DNA of 64,000 nucleotides from Hyphochytrium catenoides (taxonomy: Eukaryota; Sar; Hyphochytriomycetes; Hyphochytriales; Hyphochytriaceae), in the NCBI GenBank assembly GCA_900088475.1, contig FLMG01004571.1:1-64000 (forward strand), given 5' to 3'. Both the position numbers and the translations under genes were made by a program. Positions 40,324 to 50,174 of this stretch are shown one piece after another. Under the pieces are notes generated by a model. It was given only the letters and a program-made list of their open reading frames with translations, was not told the origin of the DNA and ran no database searches. Within the stretch, counting starts at the first letter, position 1, and every line of letters starts with the position of its first letter.

Positions 40324-42743
40324 GCTGAAAGAGTAGTTATCGTCGAGAAGATGGCTGCTTAAGAAGGAAAGAGGGTTTGAGACTTAAGCTAGGAGCTAGA
40401 ATGAGAAGCAGCGTGCTCCTTTTGTCTTGAATAGAAGTTTGAGAGTGAAAGGCTGGGGCGTCTGCCAGCATCAGTCGCCCAATAACCAACGCCGAATAGA
40501 CGACAAGCAGACAAGCCTTATGCAGTCAACATTACCAAGGGTGAAGAGAGAGCAAGCGAAGAGGGGATGTAGAGAAAGGCCGGAGGTGGGAAAGTGCAGT
40601 TCAAGGTACGGCTCGAGGAAGAAGAAGCCAGGCCAAGAATAGCTTTCGCCTGTGGTCTTAAAAATGGCAGAGTAGGAACAGATACAGAGACAGCTCTCAA
40701 GCAAAGTTTTCTTCTCAGCATCTTCCTGACCTCTTCTTTCAGGAGAAGGTTTCTATAGTACGTCTCCACCTGTGCCTGCATCAGTAGCAGGCTTAGGTGT
40801 AAAGAGAGACACGGAAAGAACTAGAGAACGGAAGATCTTCAGAGGTTGATGCCGCTCTGTCCTTTCGTGCTTTCCGGACACTCCTTTCTTAGGCTTTCCA
40901 TTCCCCCGCGTGAAGAACATGGGTATTTTCAGGTCGCCTTTCCATGTCCACTTCCATACGTCGCCTTCTGCCCTCCGACGTCCAAAAGCACATCACTCAA
41001 TGATTACCATGCACTTGTCGTCCATTCATTTGTAAGGAGCTACGCTGCTGCCCCTACCTCTGTCTTCGCTCAACTAAAACTTTTAGGAGTATCAAGGTTA
41101 TTTGTCGGGATTAATAGGGCATTCGCCTGTCTCGCGATGAGCTCCCTGTACCCTTGGCCTTATACTCAAAGAAAGGTTCTTCCTTGTCCCATGAAAAATA
41201 AACAATCGCGAGGCGCTTTTACATTTGCAACCCCCTGAAGCCTAGTCGGAGCATTCCAGTCCTTGTGGGACTGTGTGGGAAGCAGACCTTATCAAGATGG
41301 GTCCAAAGGACTAGAAGGCCAAGCAAGAGTCGGAGTGCTCAGATTCTCTGAAGGTGAAATCACTGTGCGGTATCGTCAAGGTGTTCAGTAAGCCGCACCG
41401 GATGGGAAGGAAACTGAATATTACCAGTTCTAGCTGTAGAGCAACCCCAACGAAGCAGGAGGAACAGTCTGAATCCTTTCATTGTGCCAGTGGTCTCTTA
41501 TACGGGTGAGTACGGTTCGGGTCAGGTACTCTTGCTGCGATTCCTAAAATGTCGGACTTAGTAGTAGCCTGATAGCAATGAAGAGGAACTCCCACTCTGC
41601 CATCATGCATTCCTTGCGCCGCTGTGTACAGCAAGCCGACTACACGTGTGCGGTCCCACCTAGTCCGTATGTCTTTCTTCCATTAACCCCGCAAAAGTGG
41701 AATGGCCCCTTCCCTACATTTGTGATGAGCAGCAGTATAAAGTGAAGCCAGAAGAAGAGCCTCCCTCATGAAAGGACCAACTGCCCACTGCTGCCATGTC
41801 GATACGATTTGCCTCGTTCTCTCTGCAACTCGTCTTCTGGGCCCTGTGTTCCCTTCTCTCTCTTTTACTCTGTCTCACTCCCTGTCTTAGTCTCACGCAC
41901 TGCTGCTCTCCAGCTCTCTCTAGACGTCCGCCTGTCTCTTCCGTTCTATTCTTTTTGATTTTTTTTCGTTATTCCATTATGTCCGGATCTGCACCCGATG
42001 CTTAGGTCAGAGGTAGCAGCTTGCTCGGACGAATTGTCATAATTTCAGTGCAAAGGCTGACTACTTTCGGCAACTTACCATATTCTAGGAACAGCCAGGG
42101 CCCCATTACTGTTTTGCCATCACTCTCTCCGTGCTACCTTCGGCGAGTCAAGTGAATCTGCTTCTCTGTGAGGATTGTCTAGAGGTCCCGAGGCTGGGAC
42201 TTCTGTCTCAATCCAGCGTACGGACGCGCACGTGAGCGGAAGAAAGAAGGGAGAGCAGGCTAAGATATCAAGGAAAAGGATAGAGAACGTCCGATTCTCT
42301 GCCCAGACAGGGCAGGAAAGCTACGGACAAGTCCTCTTCATCTAACCTGACACTGTCAACGTGAGTTTCAAGTCAAAGCTGTTTCCCTTTGCTCAACGTC
42401 TCTAGAACTACAGTCCAGGTTTTCGAGCCCAAACCCTCGTGGAGGGTGAATATTCTGGCTTCACCTATGTAAAGAGATAGGCAAGCTTCTCGCCTGGTAG
42501 AACCAGCACTAGGTAGAGGCGAAGTGGGGGCATGCCACTGCCTGCTATCTCTCTCCTAGCTGGGGCATCACTTGGACCTCGCACAGGAGGCTCAGCATCA
42601 TCCCAGGTCAAGGGAGCATTGGAACACATCTCATTAGACTGTTTTCCCGATACTCTGCACTACTGCTCAGACTGCACCGCCATCTCTCAGCCACTTAGTG
42701 CTTGTATTATCCATCAAGTCAACCAAGGAAAGCCGTCTGAAGC
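40324..42743. other. Gene-poor region with coding-like fragments
   Basis: No complete gene. Short open pieces resemble coding sequence, for example around 41298-41391 (+), reading GQARVGVLRFSEGEITVRYR before a stop, and around 42410-42478 (+), reading FRAQTLVEGEYSGFTYVK. They could be relics of a degenerate gene. A CT-rich stretch lies at about 41850-41940. Confidence 0.35.
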
Positions 42744-43235
42744 ATGAAGCTGATCAACTTTGGTCTCTTTGCTGTTCTTGCCATCACCGCATCAACTCAT
42801 CTGGGCTCGGCTGCAGAAGTCGCAGATGCTGATGTGTGGTACACCCGTGCTGCCTATGAAGGCTGCAAGAACAAGAACGCCACTCTCCCAATCGCTTTAC
42901 CTGTCATAAACGTAAATGTCACCGGAATGGTGTGTGTAGACAAGTTGGAAGACGTATGTGGCAGTTCAAAGTCAGGGAGAGCTTGCCCTGAACTGGTCGA
43001 CAGTACTGGTCAACCTCGGAAAGAATTCAAGATCGAGTGCAAGGCTCTACAAAATGAGATCAAGTGTGTATTGGGATCCAACGCGGCAAAGAGTCTGGCC
43101 GAGTTGCCGGAGCATGTGGAGAAGGATTTAATTTCTGCTTCCCTCGACGGCAAAGACTATGATTGGGAAGTAACCGACGCCATGACCAACGAAGTTGTTA
43201 TGGTTGTTCCTGCTCCCGAGCACACTTCAGTGTAG
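42744..43235 (+). CDS. Small secreted cysteine-containing protein, family B copy 1
   Basis: Single exon of 163 codons beginning MKLINFGLFAVLAITASTHLG, a strong signal peptide with cleavage near GSA-AE. The mature protein has six cysteines, the first four spaced around EGCKNKNA, GMVCVDK, EDVCG and RACPEL. The copy at 45400-44966 shares the signal peptide almost exactly and this cysteine framework, but little else. Two possible N-glycosylation sites (NAT, NVT) are present. It has no known domain. The pattern (constant signal, fast-changing body) is typical of host- or environment-facing secreted families. It is the nearest thing to an effector-like gene in the window, which is inference only. 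Confidence 0.85.
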   Translation: MKLINFGLFAVLAITASTHLGSAAEVADADVWYTRAAYEGCKNKNATLPIALPVINVNVTGMVCVDKLEDVCGSSKSGRACPELVDSTGQPRKEFKIECKALQNEIKCVLGSNAAKSLAELPEHVEKDLISASLDGKDYDWEVTDAMTNEVVMVVPAPEHTSV

Positions 43236-43943
43236 TTTTACTGACGACTAGCAGGCAGGAGAAGAAGACCTTCTTCGCAAAAGTCTGACGAGAATAGTGG
43301 ATGCGTGGCTGCCGTCAACACAGAGTCGTTTCGGCCTTGTCAACATCAGATTCTCCCTCTGTATCGCTTGCACCATTTATTCCGCGTGAAGAAGAGAACA
43401 TTATGATATCCCAACAAGGTACAAACCTTGCACATCAAGCTTGTCGGTGCATGCCGAGTTATGGAAGTGAGAATTGTCTGTTCATCTTGGGCTGCATATC
43501 TCTCTGGAGCGATGAAGAAGCCTTTCGATGGCTGATAACTGTTGACGATGTCCTGCTTACATCGGGTTAGTCCTGTAGAGTTTGCAGTGGGTATGTAACT
43601 ATGTGAAAAGTAATGAACTAGCATGTTTCCCGTAGTTGCATGCGCTATTCAGGTCAGTAAAAAGCCACTCCTTGAAGTCATCGCAGGGCGATTAAAGCCA
43701 GGAACGTTCGTGATGCTTTATATTATATGGGCCTTTACAGGTCTACAATCGCTCGTCGCACCACGCTTTCGCCTACCGACGACAAACAGACACTCTCGAT
43801 AACAATTCTCCTCGAAGTAGCTGCCGCTGCTGCTTGTCGATTGCTGCTGCTGCTTTTTAATATTATGAAGGCTGCTGGTAGGGTGGTCGCGTCGTCGTCG
43901 TGTACCTCTCTCACTCTCCTCTCTCCTCTACATTACGTGCGAT

Positions 43944-43946
<3 letters not shown>

Positions 43947-43974
<28 letters not shown>
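43947..43974. repeat. (CT)n simple repeat
   Basis: CT dinucleotide run on the plus strand followed by further CT-rich sequence to about 44110. Confidence 0.85.
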
Positions 43975-43977
<3 letters not shown>

Positions 43978-44626
43978 TATCGGCGTGTGTCTACTCTCTC
44001 TTCTCCTCTTGTTCTTATCTCTCTCTCTATCTGCAGTCTCTTCTTCTGCCCCTATTATGCTGAAGGGTAGGATGTAACAGTCGTCTCTCCTTTCTTCTTT
44101 TCTCTCTCCTCCTCTGCTGTCTGTCTGCTGTGTCGTGGGTCGCCTCCGCAACTTCGCTCCTTCGCTTGTGGCTCTGCCTCCCTCTCCGCATCTATGGATT
44201 GATATAAGCTTATTATCAGCCCCAATCCACGGCCCTTCTTCTCTCTCATCATCGCTCTCTCCCCTTAATCTTCAGCCTTGGAGCTACTACTCTTTATAAA
44301 CGAGTAAAGGTCTTGTCTTCTGAGCAGGGCTTGTTGGTCCTTTGAAGAAGAACACGCTCAAACCTAGTGCTCTTAGAGCTTATTGATCCAATTCGTAAAC
44401 AGTGTGAGAGCTCCTATGTCTCCTTTTGAGTGGTGGAGACGCAGAGTTCCCTGCAGACCATCTATGTCCTTCCTATGTTAGCTCAATATATAAACGTTCT
44501 CTGTCCTTCCCAAGCCTGTCTTTTCTTCTTTCGTGTTGCTGGGTGCAGACGTAGTAGTCTTGGCAATATCCGACAACGCCCTGCCACCAACTTTCTAGTC
44601 TATCTTTCTCTATAACAGCAACCCAG

Positions 44627-44707
44627 NNNNNNNNNNNNNNNNNNNNNNNNNNNNNNNNNNNNNNNNNNNNNNNNNNNNNNNNNNNNNNNNNNNNNNNNNN
44701 NNNNNNN
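44627..44707. other. Assembly gap (81 N)
   Basis: Run of N between the two family-B secreted genes; real gap length unknown. Confidence 0.99.
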
Positions 44708-44965
44708 GCTGAAGGATGTCACTTCATTTAGTTTTATAGGTACATGGCAGGTGCAAATACTACATGGCTACCGACTGGATTATAAGTACTGTCAACAACT
44801 AAAACACTTGTAAGGCGTCACACATCTTCCTCCTCAACAGCAGTCATCAGCTACCTCTTGGAGCGTCGCAGAGAGATGAAGAGCAGAACCTGCAGAGTGC
44901 TCTCTATTCCAGCACCTCGCATGGGATGATCTCACTGCTTCAGTCCAATATCAGCTACTGGATCT

Positions 44966-45400
44966 TTACTGCTGATCGCACTTCAATGGCTCACCATCTT
45001 CCGAGGTAAGAGAAAACTCTGGATTCTGGTCTAGGAAGTCGCATCCATCTTTTGGACTGACAGGCAGAACACACTTGGGATCATCTTTGTCTGGCTGAGT
45101 CTGGCAAACTGTGGCGATGTACGAGCCCTCCTTAGCTTCGCCGTCCGGCTTTGCCCAAATTTTGGGGCAAACGCCCTTCACGTTCTTTGGGCCGCATGCA
45201 TCACTAGCCTTCTTCACACATACCACGCCAGTGCCTTCTTCCTCGGCATATAGAGAGATTGGGACAGTGACTATTTCGTACTGGCAGCCCTCGCGGTCGG
45301 TCTTGGTTATCAGCTCAACCCCCTTGCCTTCAGCGGAGCCGAGAAAGGGTGATGCGGCGAGCGCAAGAAGAGCGAAGAGTCCGAAGTTGATCAGCTTCAT
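44966..45400 (-). CDS. Small secreted cysteine-containing protein, family B copy 2
   Basis: 144 codons, starting at the Met of MKLINFGLFALLALAASPFL; an in-frame Met 11 codons upstream would spoil the signal peptide and is not used. Paralogue of 42744-43235: the first 12 residues are nearly identical, then both have a conserved framework EGC...(T)(V/L)PI...G.VCV.K..D.CG..K.G.CP. The C-terminal halves are unrelated: this copy carries CQTQPDKDDPKC and ends PLKCDQQ. The orientation is opposite to copy 1, with about 1.7 kb between the two. Secreted, function unknown. Confidence 0.85.
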   Translation of the reverse strand: MKLINFGLFALLALAASPFLGSAEGKGVELITKTDREGCQYEIVTVPISLYAEEEGTGVVCVKKASDACGPKNVKGVCPKIWAKPDGEAKEGSYIATVCQTQPDKDDPKCVLPVSPKDGCDFLDQNPEFSLTSEDGEPLKCDQQ

Positions 45401-48400
45401 GGTACTGGATTGAGAATGTAGAATGGGCCACAAGTTGGTCGGATGCTTGTTAGTTGTGAAGATGAGGCTGGAAATTTGAGAATGAGATATAGTGGAGGAG
45501 CACTTGCACTGCTGCGGCTGGTGGTTCCAGCGATGACTTGTCCCTTACCGCCTGTGGCCAGGTGTACCAGCAGAGGGCAAGGCAGCTATATGCGAGGGTC
45601 TCGATTGAGCCCAACATCCTTGAGTCCGCAAAGAAAGAAAGATGACAGGAATGGCGCTTGGCAGTTGACCCTCTTACACCCTCTAAAGAGAAGAGAAAAC
45701 ATTAGGAGTCAGGAAGAGAATATGAGGAGTCGGTGCGATGAGAAAAACGCGCAAAAATAACTTGCCTTTCATCGAGTCTGGAGTTAACGTTCCACTTAAG
45801 GGGAGAGAGATTCGGACCATCGGAGAGAGGGTTAGTCCTTCCCTAGTAAGCGTCACAATGGGAAACGAAAGGTGAGAGAGTTCAGCCCTTGTCTTTCCTT
45901 TTATCAGAACTATCCTCCTTTATCACTGGCTCTTAACCACATAGGCGGGAGAAGGGTGGCCCTTCTCACGTTATTTCTCAATGGGGCCAGTGTAGAGAGA
46001 CAGGAAAGTCCAGGTTGTTGGAAGTGACAAGGGCATAGGCAGAACATATATCCGGATTATGAGGGCTCCAATTGAGTCTTTCGTACGGTCCTCCCTAGAG
46101 TCGGATAAAGTGCACGCTTGATTAAAATAAACAGAAGTTCTAGAAAGGCCCACTTATGACTGTCGTCGTGTTTACCCTTGCCAACCGTATAGGTCTGATC
46201 AAATAATGCTAGTAGAACTACTGAGGAGCTTGGAGTTGGTCCGCCGGATGTGGCAGGAGAGACGCACCTCCTTGAAATAGCAGTAAAAGGCGTGGAGTCG
46301 CAAGAGCAGTAGTTCTATATCTGTAAGCATGTCGAGGACCGTAATCAGTGGACTGGCTCTGCTCCGACCACTTCTACTCAAGGCCCATCAAAGCTTGCAA
46401 CCCTGGGCCCCACAGGTGCGGAGTAATGTGCGGTCTCCATACAACTGTAGAACTGTAGAACTCTCCTGATACACGGATTACCATTCCTACCGCGAAGCCT
46501 CTATATTTTTTTGCCTCTTCTGTGGATCCTTAGACTCACTTTGGGTCCAGATCCAGAGCTCCGCACCTACTTCTCAATGACCATCAGGCAGTAATAAGGC
46601 AGGAAAGTACAGATAGTGGTCTAGTTCTATGCTCATCCTCTCCCTTGTCTATTTTTCCTAGTGGAAAGCAGTAGAGAAGTAGCGCTAAAAGTGTTAAGAA
46701 CCGCAGCGCTCCTCACCCTCCCACCAGAGATCGTAAGGCAGACTTGCACCTGCCTGATGACGAAGAAGCCGGACCAAAGTCTGGCCCACCATTTATTTGA
46801 ACAGGACACTCCTTTCTCTCGTCGACTTCTTCTTGCCACCACTCTTAGTTAGTGTCCTTCTCGGAAGCATGGCTCAAGGATGTAGCACTGTCATATCTAG
46901 TGAGGCAGTCAACTTTCCAGAATTACACGGAGATAAAGCAGTTCAGAGTAAAGAAGCAGAGCGGTAACGAAAGTAGAACTACCTCTTGCCATCCAAAGCA
47001 CTCTTGCCATCCAAAGCACCACCTACTACTATTGAGTAACTGTTTATAAAGTCGGCAGCCTCCCTACATCTGTGCTCAAAATGGCTAAAGGTTGACTTCA
47101 CTCTTGCATTCCTCGACAACATCGCTCATGATAGAGTTAGTGAGGGCAGACAAAGAAGTCAGACAGACCTATTGGCGATGGTGCTCCTGTAGTTCTACGA
47201 CTTGAAAATATCTCGACCAAGCTTCCGCTCTACATAATGAGCTCATAACAAGGCTTGCTTGTTGTGATGAACCAGTTCCTCTTTAGTAGTGCCCCGTACC
47301 CATAGGACAAAACGGTAGTGTGGCAGAAGAGTCGGTAGTTCTACTCAGCCATAAGTCGACGACCAAGTGTCCAAAGCAAAGTCCAGTCTGACAGGTAGAT
47401 GTTCTTGCCACTAGATAAGATTTTATTAAAAAAATAGCTGGCGCTTTAGACTCTGTCTACTAGCGGCAGAATCTTTCTGGACAACAACAGAGGCCAAACA
47501 GAGGAACAGTGAAAGAAGAAAGAAGGGAACCGAACGTGAAACCTAGAAACCTCTCCGAAACTTTTGTGGCCTTTCTCTTGCTTGAGACGGCGGGAGTCAG
47601 AACCCGTGCCCTTTTTTTGGAGGTAGAGTACCGGACCGTCGCCTTTCTCTTCATCATGGTTCTTCTGACGCAGCAACAGGTGATGGGAGAGAATGCTTTC
47701 TAAGAGCTTCAGAAGAGTGTGGGGAAGAATAGAATATAGAAAATGGTACCTGTACTAGATGGGAAGAGAGGCTGTGGGCGGAACAAGCTGGATAGTACCA
47801 GACCATGACAAAGTCTTGAAGTCAGACACTAACTCATAGAGGAGGTAAGGAATGAAAGGGTGTCCGGTACCTGTACTTAAGAGCCAGTGGTGGCTCTGTG
47901 CTCCGATTGTTGATGTGCAGTTGTCAATTGTCGCTAGAACAACAGGCAGGGAGAGAACGCTAGTGGGGCAAGAACATGTATGCTAATAACGGTCCTCGTC
48001 AGAGAGGAAAGAGTTAAGGTCTTTCTGAGAGGGTGACTCCCTTGAGGAAGAAATACGGATCAGATTGTAAGGACAGGGAAGGCGCGGGTGTTCGGCAGAA
48101 GGGGCATTCGGACCCTCAATCATGTTCTCTGGTAGAAAGGCGGAGGTGTTCGGTCGAAGGAGCATTCGGACCCTCAATCATGTTCTCTATTGCGCAACAC
48201 GGCCCTTCTGATTGTCCGAATACTACTCCACAGAAGAACTTTGTGCACCGCTTGACTTGAAAGACATAGGAGAAGCCCTCACAGGCCTGCGGAGGCAAGC
48301 AGCGGTGCTCCAACAGGAGTTAAGTCAGCTTCCTCTGCGTCCCTCTCTTTCATGCAGCAGCTGCTCTATTCCTCTCCCTACACCCTCTTCTGTTGCCGCT

Positions 48401-48653
48401 CGCCATGCTAGCGACAGTCTTTCGAGGACCTCGGCTCTTTCTTGTCTCTCCTATTCCTTCCTGCCTTCCTTCCTTTGCAAATACCCTTCGTGTTCAGCCA
48501 GGCCCGTCCCCTGAACACCGCAACCACATCTACTCATTCAACAACTTCCCATCTCCTGAGCACTTCCAAGCCAACTCGCAACAACACCTTCCTATTGTCC
48601 AGCTAACAAGCTAGCAGAAGCCGACAGACTTCTCTTTACAATCAACTCTTAAC
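45401..48653. other. Gene-poor region with a tandem repeat
   Basis: No supported gene in 3.2 kb. Fragmentary open stretches occur (for example 46661-46852 +), and there is a two-copy repeat at 48088-48188. The region may hold decayed gene or element copies. Confidence 0.4.
48088..48188. repeat. Two-copy tandem repeat, 58-bp period
   Basis: GTGTTCGG at 48088 and at 48146 opens two copies of a ~43-bp element containing GCATTCGGACCCTCAATCAT and ending in GTTCTCT. The copies differ at a few positions. The period is not a multiple of three and the repeat is upstream of the family-A copy 2 gene. Confidence 0.75.
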
Positions 48654-49475
48654 ATGAAGATCGCATCCACCACCTCAACCCTTCTCGTCCTGGCCCTTGC
48701 TGGCGCCTCCTCAGCTGCCGCTACCAGCAGCAACCTTCGTGGCTTGGAGTTCAACTTCGGTGGCCTTACCATTACCACCCCTCACGGGCTCGATGCTTCC
48801 GCCACCGGTCAATTCCAGGGTGGCTCTAACTCTGAGACTGGCGGTTGCTCAAACGGTAACTGCGTACAGTCATCTACCCAGAGCATTCAGCAAGGAAGTG
48901 TTACCAGCTTCAACGGAGAGCAGGCCTCCATCGGTGGCCACGCGTTTGGTGCCGCAGATGCCACCACCCAGACCACTGGCACTGACCGCACAGGTGAACT
49001 TTTCCTCGGCCAGCCTCATGTACCTTCTACGGTTATGACCGCCTCTGCACGCAACGCAGACACCTTCGCTGGTGTAGCATCCACCCAGTTCGGCAATGGG
49101 GACGTTTCCATCATTACTGACCGCAATGCTGTGGCGGCCACGACTGGTGTCACCAACTCCGGCCTGATGGCTACCTATTCTAACACCAAGACCATTGACA
49201 CTGCCTCGGGATCAACCACTGGGGAGAGATTCCTTAACCTCCCCTTCTTTGGATTTGGCCTAGCCATCAAGCTTCCTGGATTGAAGGGCGCCAATGCCAA
49301 TGTCATTAACGGCCAGCAGTCCTCCAGTTCTGCCACTGGTGGTGCTCCTCAGCTGCCTGGCATCCCTATGTCCTGGCCTCTTAACCTCTTCATCAAGGGC
49401 CAGTGGTACCAGCTCACTCCTACCGCCCAGACTTCCACCTCCACTGCAAACAGCGGAGTTCGGCTTAATGCTTAG
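48654..49475 (+). CDS. Secreted protein, family A copy 2
   Basis: Single exon of 273 codons. The signal peptide (MKIASTTSTLLVLALAGASS) precedes SSNLRGLEF. The mature part is rich in Ser, Thr, Gly and Ala with only two cysteines (GGCSNGNC). It shares short blocks in the same order with the gene at 40323-39499 (see that entry), including LFLGQP, NVINGQ and FIKGQWYQL. Codon use is strongly biased to C-ending codons compared with the flanking DNA and with copy 1, which suggests high expression. Secreted; a structural or adhesive role would fit the composition, but this is a guess. Confidence 0.87.
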   Translation: MKIASTTSTLLVLALAGASSAAATSSNLRGLEFNFGGLTITTPHGLDASATGQFQGGSNSETGGCSNGNCVQSSTQSIQQGSVTSFNGEQASIGGHAFGAADATTQTTGTDRTGELFLGQPHVPSTVMTASARNADTFAGVASTQFGNGDVSIITDRNAVAATTGVTNSGLMATYSNTKTIDTASGSTTGERFLNLPFFGFGLAIKLPGLKGANANVINGQQSSSSATGGAPQLPGIPMSWPLNLFIKGQWYQLTPTAQTSTSTANSGVRLNA

Positions 49476-50174
49476 AACTTTTGGTTCAGGTAAACCATAG
49501 ATATAGACCTGTCAAGCCTAAATGGGCTCAAAGACTTGAACAGCTTGGGGTTAGCAAGACTCTGCTTGGGACTAGCTCTCTGCTAGTAGACTTGCACCAG
49601 GAGCTAGGTGGCCAGTGTGGGTGACGCCTCTACCTTAAAAGGGGCCTTATCGGTGTATAGTATACAGAGTAGTTCCAATCTAATACGTAAGCATGAGGAT
49701 AATTGTCTATCGTAATATAAACATCATCTACCGAACTGTTCTACTTCTTGACCATAAGACGATAGACTGCCGTCTCAAACTGAGGAAGAACTCATAGACA
49801 ATACATTGTAGGGGTAGACCTAGGCATAAGGAGGTTTGACGTCCAAGAATAGCTGGCACGGAGGATGATCTAGTCTACTAGAAAGCAGCAAAAAGCGAGG
49901 AAGTTTACCATCAAACATTGAAGGAGGAGATCAGCCAGAGACATTGATAGGACGACACTTGTTATTGGATGATTGACATGTTAACAGCACAAGGGGAAGA
50001 CTTGGATGTAGCGGCGAGAAGAAAAAATAATCATAGCGTGATGTTGATTACGAAGCCTTGAAGCATTAGTGAAGACATCTTGACATCAGGTATGTACTCG
50101 AAAAGAAGGATGTGGAATCCTGGCAAGGCGTTCAAACTTGCGCAACCAGGAGGAGGAAAGCGTTCAACACGTGG
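49476..50174. other. Convergent intergenic region
   Basis: 3' flanks of the secreted gene (+) and of the phosphatase gene (-). Nothing seen. Confidence 0.5.

Larger units (their letters stand above)
43236..44965. other. Gene-poor region between secreted paralogues
   Basis: Contains a GTCGTC/CTGCTG-rich patch at 43800-43905, a (CT)n run at 43947-43974 and an N gap. No gene supported. Confidence 0.45.
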
